From Bacillota bacterium (GTDB lineage Bacteria > Bacillota > Clostridia > Acetivibrionales > DSM-27016), in NCBI GenBank assembly GCA_023390115.1, contig JAEWDM010000021.1:103960-167959 (forward strand): DNA of 64,000 nucleotides, read 5' to 3'. The position numbers and the translations under genes are program-made. Shown here piece by piece: positions 37,212 to 46,076 of the stretch. The notes beneath the pieces are model-generated. The model saw only the letters and a program-made list of their open reading frames with translations, had not been told where the DNA came from and searched no databases. Numbering within the stretch: the stretch's first letter is position 1; the number at the start of each line of letters is the position of its first letter.

Positions 37212-37640
37212 ATGAAAATGGACGTTGATACTGTACTAAAAGCATTTGGAGCTATTGGATTCAAGGGATACGCATTGACGGAAGGTAAGGAAACAAGATT
37301 CATTGGGACTTTCTGTGGTCAGAGAAAAGAAGACGAGGAAGAATATGAAGAACTGTTCATTATCAAAAATAATCAAATCTATGATTTAGGAAGTGCTGAA
37401 GGAGATGCGTATAAAGTGTGTGAAACAAACCTTATAGATTTATTATTTAACGAACATGCCATTTCATTTTTAAAAATACTTGAAGTGAAAAATGTTTTGG
37501 TAATGAGGAAAAACGGTGGTGAGATGGCTTTATCATTTCCACGCAAAAGAAGATTCATGGAAATGGTAGGATTTAATTGTATGGTATGCAGACTGGGCGA
37601 TGCAATTAAAAATTACGAAACATTAGAATTGTGTCTATAA
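37212..37640 (+). CDS. Hypothetical protein in the mobile element
   Basis: 142 residues, start ATG 37212 with AAAGGGTG 8 bases upstream. I do not recognise the family. The sequence is soluble and mixed alpha/beta, with an acidic loop (KEDEEEYEELFIIKNNQIYDLG) near residue 40 and no membrane segment. It lies between the Rep-like gene and a zinc-ribbon protein, in the same direction. Confidence 0.6.
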   Translation: MKMDVDTVLKAFGAIGFKGYALTEGKETRFIGTFCGQRKEDEEEYEELFIIKNNQIYDLGSAEGDAYKVCETNLIDLLFNEHAISFLKILEVKNVLVMRKNGGEMALSFPRKRRFMEMVGFNCMVCRLGDAIKNYETLELCL

Positions 37641-37689
37641 AAAATTAGTGTCGTGCCTACTTTACAGGCACAGAAAGGTGGTAATAACT

Positions 37690-38238
37690 ATGATGGTGTT
37701 CTGCGACAAATGTTTCAGCAACTTTGATGTTCGTGAGGCGGTTTATAGTCCATTATATCGTAGGTATCGTTGCATTAATCCTGATTGTTATGGTGAACTT
37801 CTTGAATATGAAGATTCAATGCCAGTAAAAACACTGGAAGGTTTTCAAAGATACAAAAAAATGCTTGGCGAACTGTTAGATAGCTTTGTATATAGAAAGG
37901 CGGATGATGACCTAAGACATTTATTAATATTTGCGAACAACGGTAACATTTTAAGGATACGGTTTGGAATACGAAGATTTGTTGAAGAAAAAGCAATGAA
38001 GTTTGCTGATGTAATTATGAAAGAGAATGGGTACCGATATAAGATAATTGTTGACTACTCTGGAACCATAAGATTTCGCACATATAATTTTTGCATTGAC
38101 TTATTTAAAAATGATAGCGAATTAGACGATTACATTATTCATTGCAAAGATTGTGAACCAGAGGAATATAGCAGTATAGTCAAAGTATATAGACTTAATG
38201 AAGACATAACAGACATGATTCATATGATTTACGGTTAA
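37690..38238 (+). CDS. Hypothetical protein with N-terminal zinc ribbon
   Basis: 182 residues from ATG 37690 (AAAGGTGG 8 bases upstream). The first 35 residues hold CDKC and CINPDC, a four-cysteine zinc-ribbon-like arrangement. The rest is unrecognised. Such ribbons often contact nucleic acid, but the function is not known. Confidence 0.6.
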   Translation: MMVFCDKCFSNFDVREAVYSPLYRRYRCINPDCYGELLEYEDSMPVKTLEGFQRYKKMLGELLDSFVYRKADDDLRHLLIFANNGNILRIRFGIRRFVEEKAMKFADVIMKENGYRYKIIVDYSGTIRFRTYNFCIDLFKNDSELDDYIIHCKDCEPEEYSSIVKVYRLNEDITDMIHMIYG

Positions 38239-38341
38239 ATTGAAAAAGCCAATTATTTGTTGATTTCTTTATTTGGGGTATAGTTTTCTACACTGACCCG
38301 GCTTGTTAATAAATTGGTTCGTTTGAGGTTGATTATTGAAT

Positions 38342-38396
38342 TTTCGTAGAAGTATTTACGAAAGTCCTTGACTTAAACGGAGACCAGCGGTATTCT
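38342..38396 (+). promoter_or_regulatory. Resolvase promoter with upstream inverted repeat (possible res subsite)
   Basis: TTGACT (38368-38373), 17-base spacer and TATTCT (38391-38396) precede the resolvase gene. Just upstream, TTTCGTA (38342-38348) and TACGAAA (38357-38363) form a 7-bp inverted repeat 8 bases apart, a layout like one resolvase binding site. Confidence 0.5.
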
Positions 38397-38426
38397 CAGA
38401 GCCAATTTATAAGGAGGTGGCTGGTT

Positions 38427-39020
38427 GTGCAGATAGGATATGTTCGAGTTTCGAGTCTTGACCAAAATGAAGCAAGGCAGGTCGTGGCGCTCAAAGAGCG
38501 AGGTGTTGAAAAGTTATTTATTGAAAAAGTTTCAGGTAAGGATATGGTAAACAGACCCAAAATACAAGAGTTACTGGACTATGCCCGTGATGGTGACTGT
38601 GTCTTGGTTCTCGATTTATCAAGGCTTGCGAGAAATCTCAAAGACCTCTTGAATATCATAGAAATACTTGAAAATAAGGGCGTGACCTTTGTTTCATGCA
38701 AAGAGGCATTGGATACAGCAACACCGAGCGGGAAATTAATGTTGTCCATGTTGGGAGCACTGTATGAATTCGAGCGTTCCATCATCCGCGAGAGGCAGGC
38801 TGAGGGCATAAAAATTGCGAAACAGCAGGGAAAGTATCTTGGGAGACGTAAAGTGCCTAAACCTGAAAACTGGGACGAGGTAATTGGACAGTACTTAAAT
38901 CGAAAGATAACGGCAAAGGCGGCGATGGAGCAGTTGAAGTTGAAACAAAACAAATTCTATCAGTTTTTGAAGGTAGAATCATCGTCTGGATCGAAACAGA
39001 ACATTGGTGAAGGGGTGTGA
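38427..39020 (+). CDS. Small serine recombinase (resolvase/invertase family)
   Basis: 197 residues, GTG start after AAGGAGGTGG. The N-terminal catalytic domain has GYVRVSSLDQN with the nucleophilic Ser at about residue 9, LVLDLSRLARNLKDLL and ALYEFERSIIRERQAEGI. The C-terminal HTH (ITAKAAMEQLKLKQNKFYQFL) binds DNA. Resolvases of this kind split plasmid dimers or cointegrates, which fits a formerly extrachromosomal element. It is distinct from the large integrase at 54.8 kb. Confidence 0.92.
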   Translation: MQIGYVRVSSLDQNEARQVVALKERGVEKLFIEKVSGKDMVNRPKIQELLDYARDGDCVLVLDLSRLARNLKDLLNIIEILENKGVTFVSCKEALDTATPSGKLMLSMLGALYEFERSIIRERQAEGIKIAKQQGKYLGRRKVPKPENWDEVIGQYLNRKITAKAAMEQLKLKQNKFYQFLKVESSSGSKQNIGEGV

Positions 39021-39025
39021 TTGCA

Positions 39026-39172
39026 GTGGAGTTTATATGGGGTTTCATAGCTGGGATACTTCTGATGCTCATGATTTTATCTGTAATCTTTCTTTACAAG
39101 TTTTATGTTTTGATAGAACCGTTGGTAAAGCTGATGATTCAGGATTTGAAAGAAGATAATACCCAGCAATAA
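39026..39172 (+). CDS. Small single-pass membrane protein
   Basis: 48 residues, GTG 39026 with AAGGGGTG 8 bases upstream, almost directly behind the resolvase. One membrane helix (FIAGILLMLMILSVIFLYKFYVLI) and a short charged tail are seen. Function unknown. It resembles small holin-sized or leader proteins only in layout. Confidence 0.55.
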   Translation: MEFIWGFIAGILLMLMILSVIFLYKFYVLIEPLVKLMIQDLKEDNTQQ

Positions 39173-39251
39173 TCTGATTTTTCATTTGTAAAAGAAAAAA
39201 GTTGTTCAGAGTTAGATAATTCAATACTTTAGAGGGTCGGAGGTGATTTCA

Positions 39252-39668
39252 TTGAGTTCAATAGAAATGGTATTAAGAGAGGATAATTCAAAGTTAAGGG
39301 ACGAGAACAAGCGGCTTCGTGAGGAAAACAAGCACTTGAAAGAAATAAACGAGGTTATGAAAAAAGAAATTCAGGGAATAAATGAGGCTTTCAAGTATCT
39401 ACAAGAAAAATACCCTGATAAAAATCCAATGGACGAATATGTAAAGAGAATCCAGCACGGCTCTTTCAAACCGAGGCTGAATAAAGCCGTGGATAGAAGT
39501 GCGGTAGTGCGGAAAATTCTTGAGTTGCAGACTACGGATATAAATATGGTCGCTAAAAAATTGGGAGTTTCACATTCCACAATCAGGAGAAGGTTGCATA
39601 AGCATAATTTATATCCTATCAATTTGCAGAACATTCGGCTTGAATATGAGATATTTGGCATGATGTAA
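39252..39668 (+). CDS. Coiled-coil protein with C-terminal helix-turn-helix
   Basis: 138 residues from TTG 39252, selected by GGAGGTG upstream. Residues 8-55 form a Lys/Glu-rich coiled coil (ENKRLREENKHLKEINEVMKK). The C-terminal part holds a Fis/HTH_7-like motif INMVAKKLGVSHSTIRRRLHKHNLY. It is probably a small DNA-binding regulator of the element; its target is unknown. Confidence 0.65.
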   Translation: MSSIEMVLREDNSKLRDENKRLREENKHLKEINEVMKKEIQGINEAFKYLQEKYPDKNPMDEYVKRIQHGSFKPRLNKAVDRSAVVRKILELQTTDINMVAKKLGVSHSTIRRRLHKHNLYPINLQNIRLEYEIFGMM

Positions 39669-39670
39669 AT

Positions 39671-39711
39671 AAAAAGTCACAAGGGGTTAGCCTTTGTGGC
39701 TTTTGCTTTTT
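39671..39711. terminator. Terminator after the coiled-coil HTH gene
   Basis: AAAAGTCACAAAGG-like left arm (39672-39684) pairs with CCTTTGTGGCTTTT (39691-39704), followed by GCTTTTTC. The pairing has one mismatch. Confidence 0.6.
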
Positions 39712-39866
39712 CAGGAAAGAACATTGGTTTTGCGTTCCCATATCCTACATATTAGCCAGATTGATAATTATGTACAGACCGTCAGAATAAAAGGGAGCAA
39801 AAATTACTTGACAATATATTTTTACATAGAAAAAGCAAGGTCAGTGGTTATACTGCCTTGCTTTAA

Positions 39867-40217
39867 TTATTTTCCGATACGTTCTTTTGTAATCAACACT
39901 TCAAGCAGAGATAGGAGAACTTTATTTATCTTTGGACGGAGTTCAGGTCTGACATGCTTCAAGCGTTCGGTAAGCTCGTCAGTTGAGGGGTCAGGGAGCT
40001 TGCCAAATAGCAAAACATCAGCGGATATGGCGTAAAGAGTGCATATCTTTTTTATAATAGCGGTAGTTGCACCAGAAATACCTCTTTCCAATGCACTTAA
40101 GTGATTGGGCGAAATCTCCAGTATTTCAGCTAACTGCTCTTGCGTGTGACGTGCATTAATGCGGACGGCACGAATGTTTGCACCAATTTCTTTATTAGAG
40201 TCTTTTATCTCTCGCAT
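39867..40217 (-). CDS. XRE-family transcriptional repressor
   Basis: 116 residues. The N-terminal Cro/C1 HTH is clear: IGANIRAVRINARHTQEQLAEILEISPNHLSALERG. The C-terminal part is a short helical dimerisation region. GAGGTGATACC precedes the ATG. It is the only reverse-strand gene in the element and is divergent from the exported-protein genes, the usual position of an element repressor. Confidence 0.88.
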   Translation of the reverse strand: MREIKDSNKEIGANIRAVRINARHTQEQLAEILEISPNHLSALERGISGATTAIIKKICTLYAISADVLLFGKLPDPSTDELTERLKHVRPELRPKINKVLLSLLEVLITKERIGK

Positions 40218-40307
40218 GGTATCACCTCATTCCAATACATTTATTCTAACTACTGACAATGCTTAAGAACACGAAGCAAAGTAGCGGATTGAATTAATGA
40301 GAATGTC

Positions 40308-40336
40308 TTGAGTTATGAGGTAATAATTAGTATAAT
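40308..40336 (+). promoter_or_regulatory. Promoter of the exported-protein genes
   Basis: TTGAGT (40308-40313), 17-base spacer, TATAAT (40331-40336). The predicted leader is about 90 bases. Confidence 0.7.
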
Positions 40337-40432
40337 AGTCGTGAAAACTGTAAAATCTTGTAGGGTTTTGGGGAGTGAGGACGGGTAATGGAATTTGAAA
40401 ACAAAGGATGTATAAAACGGAGGAAGTTTAAA

Positions 40433-42190
40433 ATGGGACACATGAAAAAAGCAGTATCAATCTTTTTAGTCATGGCGTTGGCTCTTTCAATGTCGGCAAC
40501 TGCATTTGCAGCAAGTCTACCTATGGCAACGCCAAATGACACTATAGCTACAAGCGCTATAGGTGCATCAGCTAATTATGCCTTGATAATCAAGGAAGAT
40601 GGGAGTTTATGGGGTCGCGGATATAACAATAATGGCAACCTTGGCTTTTTTGATGACCCTGATTTTAGAGCAAGATACTGCATAAATGAATGGGTAAAAG
40701 TAATGGATAATGTGGTTTCCGTCAGTACAAACAATGGATTAACATTAATAGTAAAAAGAGATGGTAGCCTCTGGGCTTGTGGTAGAAATGGTACTGGCGA
40801 GGTTGGTAATGGTGGCAAATGCAATATTCAATCTAACTGGGTAGGTGAATCAATACAAACAGTACCTGTGAAGATATTGGACAGCGTTGCTTCTGCATAT
40901 GCAGGAATGGAAGCTTCATATGCTGTCAAAAAAGACGGTAGCCTATGGGCTTGGGGCAATAATGTTCAAGGTTTAATCGGTGACGGTACAACAAAAAATT
41001 CAAACTTGCCTAAAAAAATTATGGATGGCGTTGTCATGGTCAGTCCTGGGCAGGCACATACTCTGGTTCTTAAAACCGATGGCAGCGTTTGGGCTTGGGG
41101 CAGTAACTTTTATGGACAAATCGGTAATGGCGGCAAAACTGACTTTGAGATTTCAACAGTAATGAATGGAGCAGGAAAAACAATAACTCTTTATTATCAA
41201 ATCACACCAGTCAAGGTATTAGACGGAGCAGTAAAAATCAGTGCAGGAAACTTCCATTCTTTTGCACTTAAAAGTGATGGCAGCGTCTGGGGCTGGGGAT
41301 ATAATCTGTCTAGTGAACTGGGCAACGGAGGTACATCTAATAATAGCTACTATGAGTCAGAAGCAGGAAAAGTATATGCTGTTCAGGATGTTCCAATTAA
41401 TCTTATGGATAACGTAAAATCAATTCATTCATCCACTTCTGATGGTTCATATGTAATAAAAAGTGATAACAGTTTATGGGGTTGGGGAGCTTCTGAACAT
41501 GCACTAGGTATTGGTTCAAGCACACAATATCAAAAATACCCTGTAAAGATAACGGATGATGTTGTATATGTTAATAACTGCTCTGCAATAAAAAGTGATA
41601 ACAGTCTTTGGGTTTGGGGCGAGGACTACGGACGCTGGCAGTCAATAGGCGGTATAGGAAACTATGTAGAGCCATCAGAGATAGGTAATTTTACATCACC
41701 AACCAAACTTTTTGAAGGTATGCTCATTCCATCAAAGGCGGCTTTAATGGCAGATGTTACAGCTAATCCGACTTCTTCAAAAATAATTGTCAACGGTAAA
41801 GAGGTATCATTTGAAGCCTATTCAATAAATGGAAACAATTATTTCAAATTGCGTGACGTTGCCAAGGTGTTAAGCGGCACAGGCAAGCAGTTTGAGGTTA
41901 AATGGGACGGAACGAAGAATGTCATTAATCTGGTGTCTGGTTCTCCCTATACAGTTGTAGACGGTGAACTGGCAGTTGGTGACGGCAAGGCAAAAACAGC
42001 GGTGTTTAATTCGTCGCCTATTTACAAGGATGGTGTTCAGGTCAGTTTAACGGCTTACACTATTAATGGGAATAACTACTTTAAATTAAGAGATATAGGA
42101 CAGGCTTTTGACTTTGGTGTGACATGGGACGGTGCAGCCAATACAATTCGGATTGATACCTCAACAGGCTATCAGTCTGAAGGCAACTGA
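40433..42190 (+). CDS. Secreted RCC1-repeat protein with C-terminal stalk domains
   Basis: 585 residues from ATG 40433 (GGAGG 9 bases upstream). It has a signal peptide with an SATAFAA cleavage region. About seven RCC1-type blades follow, each with the D(G/N)S(L/V)W(A/G)WG...G(N/D)GG signature; examples are SLWAWGNNVQGLIGDG and SVWGWGYNLSSELGNGG. Two copper-amine-oxidase-N-like stalk domains end the protein (ISINGNNYFKLRDVAKVL and TINGNNYFKLRDIGQAF). RCC1 propellers bind proteins; stalk domains are common on clostridial surface proteins. It is likely secreted or wall-associated, with unknown partner. Confidence 0.85.
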   Translation: MGHMKKAVSIFLVMALALSMSATAFAASLPMATPNDTIATSAIGASANYALIIKEDGSLWGRGYNNNGNLGFFDDPDFRARYCINEWVKVMDNVVSVSTNNGLTLIVKRDGSLWACGRNGTGEVGNGGKCNIQSNWVGESIQTVPVKILDSVASAYAGMEASYAVKKDGSLWAWGNNVQGLIGDGTTKNSNLPKKIMDGVVMVSPGQAHTLVLKTDGSVWAWGSNFYGQIGNGGKTDFEISTVMNGAGKTITLYYQITPVKVLDGAVKISAGNFHSFALKSDGSVWGWGYNLSSELGNGGTSNNSYYESEAGKVYAVQDVPINLMDNVKSIHSSTSDGSYVIKSDNSLWGWGASEHALGIGSSTQYQKYPVKITDDVVYVNNCSAIKSDNSLWVWGEDYGRWQSIGGIGNYVEPSEIGNFTSPTKLFEGMLIPSKAALMADVTANPTSSKIIVNGKEVSFEAYSINGNNYFKLRDVAKVLSGTGKQFEVKWDGTKNVINLVSGSPYTVVDGELAVGDGKAKTAVFNSSPIYKDGVQVSLTAYTINGNNYFKLRDIGQAFDFGVTWDGAANTIRIDTSTGYQSEGN

Positions 42191-42199
42191 AATTAAGAC

Positions 42200-42244
42200 A
42201 AGGCAGCACTTTGAATTTTGATGATAGGTGTTGCCTTTTCTTTT
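42200..42244 (+). terminator. Possible terminator between the first two exported-protein genes
   Basis: AAGGCAGCACT (42200-42210) pairs with AGGTGTTGCCTT (42227-42238) apart from one mismatch, followed by TTCTTTT. The next gene starts 23 bases later, so read-through or coupling is possible. Confidence 0.55.
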
Positions 42245-42266
42245 AGGAAAGGCAGGCATAGAAAGT

Positions 42267-43625
42267 ATGGAAAGTAAGAAAAACAATCATAAGAAAATTA
42301 TAATTATATCTGTTTGTGCTTTATTGATATGCGGTATTGGGTTAGCAATTGGTCTTCTACACAGAGCAGAGTCAGTTGGGGATAGTTTAGCGGATGCTCA
42401 AAATAAGGTTATGACCTCTCAGGAGGAAAGTGTGGCAAGCGCTCAATTACCAGAGCCTACGCCCGAAACGGCTCTTGACACTGTTGAACCTGAAATAGAC
42501 CCAACCTTAACAGGGGATTCAATTCTTAAATCGGGTTTATCACTAAGAGAAGCATGGGCTTTCTATAATGAAGCCAAGAAGAACAATGAGGAAATGAGTA
42601 TATCGGCAGAGGAAAACAATGAATTCCTTAATAATCTGATATTTGACCTCGGTACAACTTTGGCTCAACTGGAATATAGCGAAAAGGCAGGAATGTTTAA
42701 CGAGCAACAGCAAGCAACACAGATTTCTGCTCCTGCATCAAAACCGACACAGCAGCAGCCAACCAAAGTGGTAACGACAAATAAGCCGGTAATGCCAAAG
42801 TCTAAAGAGTACATAGTGCAAGATAATCCTTGGCTTGGCACGCAACATTTTTATCCTAATGAAGGCCATGATTACAATAAAGATGGTCTAATAGATGAAA
42901 GTTGGTTAGGCGTGAATTTAGCAAGCTCTTTCACTGATAAATATGGTATTGTTGTCACCCGTGATGGCAGCACATATCACTTATATCCCGATGGCAGTTA
43001 TGATACAGATAAAGACGGTAAAATTGACGTGGACGCTGATGGTAAGCTTGTTGAAGGCGGTGCTTATGACCTTGATTCAGATGGAATAGATGATAGATGG
43101 TTTGACCCATATAAACATGGCTATAAAACATTCGCAGCCATACCTGATGACGTGCATAAAGAGCAAGGTTGTTACATTCAAAAATCGTATAATGGGGTTA
43201 TGAGATGGTTTCATGAGGATATATCACCTATGTACGCTGAAAGGAAGCCCATTCATCAGGTGGGGTTAAAAGCATTTTCAAATGGTAAGGCATATCCAGA
43301 AACGGCTTATGAATTCTATGAGCAGATTCCAAACGATAAAGTCGCTAAGTATGAGCAAGAGAGCAATGGTTATTGGTATTTGAATGCAGACCTGTACGCT
43401 ACCTATGAGGATATACCTAATAATGAAAAGGTATCTGCATATCCAAGGAAGGATGGTAAATGGGAAGTCGTAGGTATGTACTCTCTTCCAAGCAAATCTT
43501 CGTTTAGTAAGTCGGCAGAGTCTATATATAGCACTTATGATGACATTCCAAGTTTCCTAAGACATGCCTATGACCAGCATGAGGACGGTAAATGGTACAA
43601 GAACAGTTATTGGCAAGGACATTAA
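42267..43625 (+). CDS. Membrane-anchored protein with Ca-binding-type Asp repeats
   Basis: 452 residues from ATG 42267. A short basic N-terminus and one membrane segment (IIIISVCALLICGIGLAIGLL) are followed by an acidic, Gln/Pro-rich linker. Then come DxDxDG-type loops (DYNKDGLIDESW, DTDKDGKIDVDADGK, DLDSDGIDDRW) as in EF-hand or thrombospondin-type-3 repeats, near residues 200-285. The C-terminal part is unrecognised and rich in Tyr/Trp (YEFYEQIPNDKVAKYEQ; TYDDIPSFLRHAYDQHEDGKW). It probably sits outside the membrane and binds calcium. It belongs to the exported-protein trio. Confidence 0.6.
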   Translation: MESKKNNHKKIIIISVCALLICGIGLAIGLLHRAESVGDSLADAQNKVMTSQEESVASAQLPEPTPETALDTVEPEIDPTLTGDSILKSGLSLREAWAFYNEAKKNNEEMSISAEENNEFLNNLIFDLGTTLAQLEYSEKAGMFNEQQQATQISAPASKPTQQQPTKVVTTNKPVMPKSKEYIVQDNPWLGTQHFYPNEGHDYNKDGLIDESWLGVNLASSFTDKYGIVVTRDGSTYHLYPDGSYDTDKDGKIDVDADGKLVEGGAYDLDSDGIDDRWFDPYKHGYKTFAAIPDDVHKEQGCYIQKSYNGVMRWFHEDISPMYAERKPIHQVGLKAFSNGKAYPETAYEFYEQIPNDKVAKYEQESNGYWYLNADLYATYEDIPNNEKVSAYPRKDGKWEVVGMYSLPSKSSFSKSAESIYSTYDDIPSFLRHAYDQHEDGKWYKNSYWQGH

Positions 43626-43645
43626 AATTGAGGAGGATTCAGTTA

Positions 43646-45376
43646 ATGAAAAGGATTTTAGCAACAATCACAATGGCAATTCTATTGGTAGGTTTATTCA
43701 GTACGGCAGCTATGGCAGCACCATTGACTAGAGGGAATCTAACCGTAATTGACAAGGACAACTTTGAAGCGCAGACTATTAAATATTTTGAAGATATTGG
43801 TGATGGAGTTATTTTTACAGACTGCCCTGAAATTGTTATCAACAGAACGCTTCAATCAGATGGTACTATGCATTATAAATTTGATTGGAACATAGTTAAT
43901 AATCCTGATTATGGAGATGAAGTAATACATGAAACAATTGGCAGAGGTGCATATATAACTGTTGACAACATTATCAAAGAAACATTACAGAAAACATCAG
44001 AAACATACCTTGTCAAGGAACTATCACAGAAAACAGGAGAGACAAAAGAATATATAAAGACAGCCAATGCAAAGGTATTGTTTTCAAAGGGGCCAGTTAC
44101 GATTACATTCCATGGCGGAGAAACAAATTTTATTGAACCTCAAGTAAGGAACTATGCTAATTTTCGTGAAATCTGCAAGTATACAGACTACATGATTACA
44201 AGAGGGAACTTTTTATATATGGGTGGTACAATCGAGACAGGAGCAAGCAAGGAAGACCTTTTTAAAGATTGGACTGACTTGGAAGAAGCTCCTGTTACCA
44301 CAACTAAAGTACTGACAGAACCGGGGTTCTACAGCATACATTCTGCATATAGGAAGGGTTTAACTGGAAATGAAGGGCCATATATGCTTTTGTATATAAT
44401 TGATGATACAGAGGATATGACCGATAACATTCAAGAGACAGCAACAGCCATTCCTACAAATGCAAAAATTAGTGTTGATGGAAAGGCGTTCAATGTACCT
44501 GCTTACAATATAGCAGGTAATAATTACCTTAAAATAAGGGATGCAGCATACATTTTAAATGGTACTTCCAAGCAATTTGATGTTATTTACAGTGAAAGAA
44601 AGAATGAAAACAAGGTAATATCAACGCATGTCGTGTTAAAAGAACTGACTCCATACACAAGTGCAGGTGGTGAAATGACTGCTCTTAAGAGCGGTAATAA
44701 GACAGCAAGTTTAACAGCACAAACATTTAGCTCGGCACGTAGGAGAGAAGAAGTTTATCCACTTGCCTATTCAATAGCTGGCTCGAATTATTTAATGCTC
44801 AGAGACATTGGGAAAATAGTTGATTTCAGTGTTATTTATGATAATGATACAGGAACTATATTGATTGACACCAGCAAAGGATATGACGGCACAGAAAAGG
44901 TAATACCTCAAAATGCTGTACAGGCTGATTACAAAACATATTTTATAAACAGCAGAGACTATGAAACCTATACTGTCAATGGTGAAAGGTACTGGAGGCT
45001 CAGAGATTTTGCAGGATTTAATGGGTTCCCATACTTTGGTTATGTGCATGATGCTGTTAAAAATACTTTGACAATAGATAATAAATACAGGGTCTTAGAC
45101 CCCCCATTGGGGCCAAAAATCATAAACAATTCAGAGTGGGCAACGCCTATTTCTCCATTAGTCATTAAAGGTGATTCACAATTTACCTTGTCAGGCTATG
45201 AAATCAGGAAAGAGTTGTACTTTACAATTCCTGATATACAGAAAATATATAACTTCTACATTGAGTGGATTGCGGATGACAGGTATCAGGACGGCGGTTT
45301 CTATTTCATAGACTACACTCCTGAAAATGGTATAGACAGACCTTTGAACTGGGGTACGATTCCTGGGGCGCAATAA
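43646..45376 (+). CDS. Secreted stalk-domain protein
   Basis: 576 residues from ATG 43646 with AGGAGG 9 bases upstream. A signal peptide (ILLVGLFSTAAMAAP) is followed by an unrecognised N-terminal domain of about 220 residues. Two copper-amine-oxidase-N-like stalk domains follow (NIAGNNYLKIRDAAYILNG; SIAGSNYLMLRDIGKIVDF), and a third, weaker relative (VNGERYWRLRDFAGF). The stalk domains resemble those of the RCC1 protein two genes upstream, which suggests a shared surface role. Function unknown. Confidence 0.75.
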   Translation: MKRILATITMAILLVGLFSTAAMAAPLTRGNLTVIDKDNFEAQTIKYFEDIGDGVIFTDCPEIVINRTLQSDGTMHYKFDWNIVNNPDYGDEVIHETIGRGAYITVDNIIKETLQKTSETYLVKELSQKTGETKEYIKTANAKVLFSKGPVTITFHGGETNFIEPQVRNYANFREICKYTDYMITRGNFLYMGGTIETGASKEDLFKDWTDLEEAPVTTTKVLTEPGFYSIHSAYRKGLTGNEGPYMLLYIIDDTEDMTDNIQETATAIPTNAKISVDGKAFNVPAYNIAGNNYLKIRDAAYILNGTSKQFDVIYSERKNENKVISTHVVLKELTPYTSAGGEMTALKSGNKTASLTAQTFSSARRREEVYPLAYSIAGSNYLMLRDIGKIVDFSVIYDNDTGTILIDTSKGYDGTEKVIPQNAVQADYKTYFINSRDYETYTVNGERYWRLRDFAGFNGFPYFGYVHDAVKNTLTIDNKYRVLDPPLGPKIINNSEWATPISPLVIKGDSQFTLSGYEIRKELYFTIPDIQKIYNFYIEWIADDRYQDGGFYFIDYTPENGIDRPLNWGTIPGAQ

Positions 45377-45397
45377 TCAGAACAATTCAATAGTTAA

Positions 45398-45428
45398 AAG
45401 GCTTGGGCGTTTTGCTCAAGCCTTTTTT
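45398..45428 (+). terminator. Terminator of the exported-protein genes
   Basis: AAGGCTTGGGC (45398-45408) pairs with GCTCAAGCCTT (45414-45424), with one G-T pair, and runs into TTTTTT. Confidence 0.88.
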
Positions 45429-45552
45429 CATGCTCAAAAGCAGGTCGGATTTATTGGCTTCTCAATAATAAATGGAAATTGGGTGTTGCAATCCTTACTT
45501 TTCTCTGGTATCCTTCCAGACCAATAAATATAGGGATTTGGAGGTGATGGAC

Positions 45553-45882
45553 ATGCAAAGCATTTATTACAACATTTGTGACGAGGTTTTCATATCAAGA
45601 AACGGATTAATTGAGATACTTCGGAAGGCTCTCATACGTGGAGACTGTCTATTCTGGGTATCTGACTTCAAGGTGCAAGGCGGCAGTATCATATTAAGAA
45701 CCGTTGATAATCTGATGGGGCGGTTGACCATAGAAGATTTGCTTTTGAGTTTAAGGGAATTGACGGTTGATATATTAGCAAAAGCAGTCACTAATGGAGA
45801 GTTTGACATATCTATTTTGGATGGAGATTCAATTGATTTAGTGATTCAGGTCGGGGTTTTCGGAACACTGGTTTATGATTAG
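45553..45882 (+). CDS. Hypothetical protein
   Basis: 109 residues. GGAGG at 45540-45544 selects ATG 45553. The soluble sequence is unrecognised; features are VDNLMGRLTIEDLLLSL and an acidic C-terminus. It is the first of several unrecognised small genes that probably serve the element. Confidence 0.55.
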   Translation: MQSIYYNICDEVFISRNGLIEILRKALIRGDCLFWVSDFKVQGGSIILRTVDNLMGRLTIEDLLLSLRELTVDILAKAVTNGEFDISILDGDSIDLVIQVGVFGTLVYD

Positions 45883-46076
45883 GGGTACTGATCTCCTACC
45901 GGCGTTTTTCAATACTATTATTTCTGGTGTGAGTAAGTGGTAAAGAAGTGGTTTTGGAGTTTCAACAGTTGCAAAAATCAAGGTCAGCACCTAAAGAAAT
46001 TTTTATAAGCAGTTGACATGTGGAGAATGGTGATTTTGAGGATGTGAAAAATTTAAGGATATGGAGGCATGGAGAT

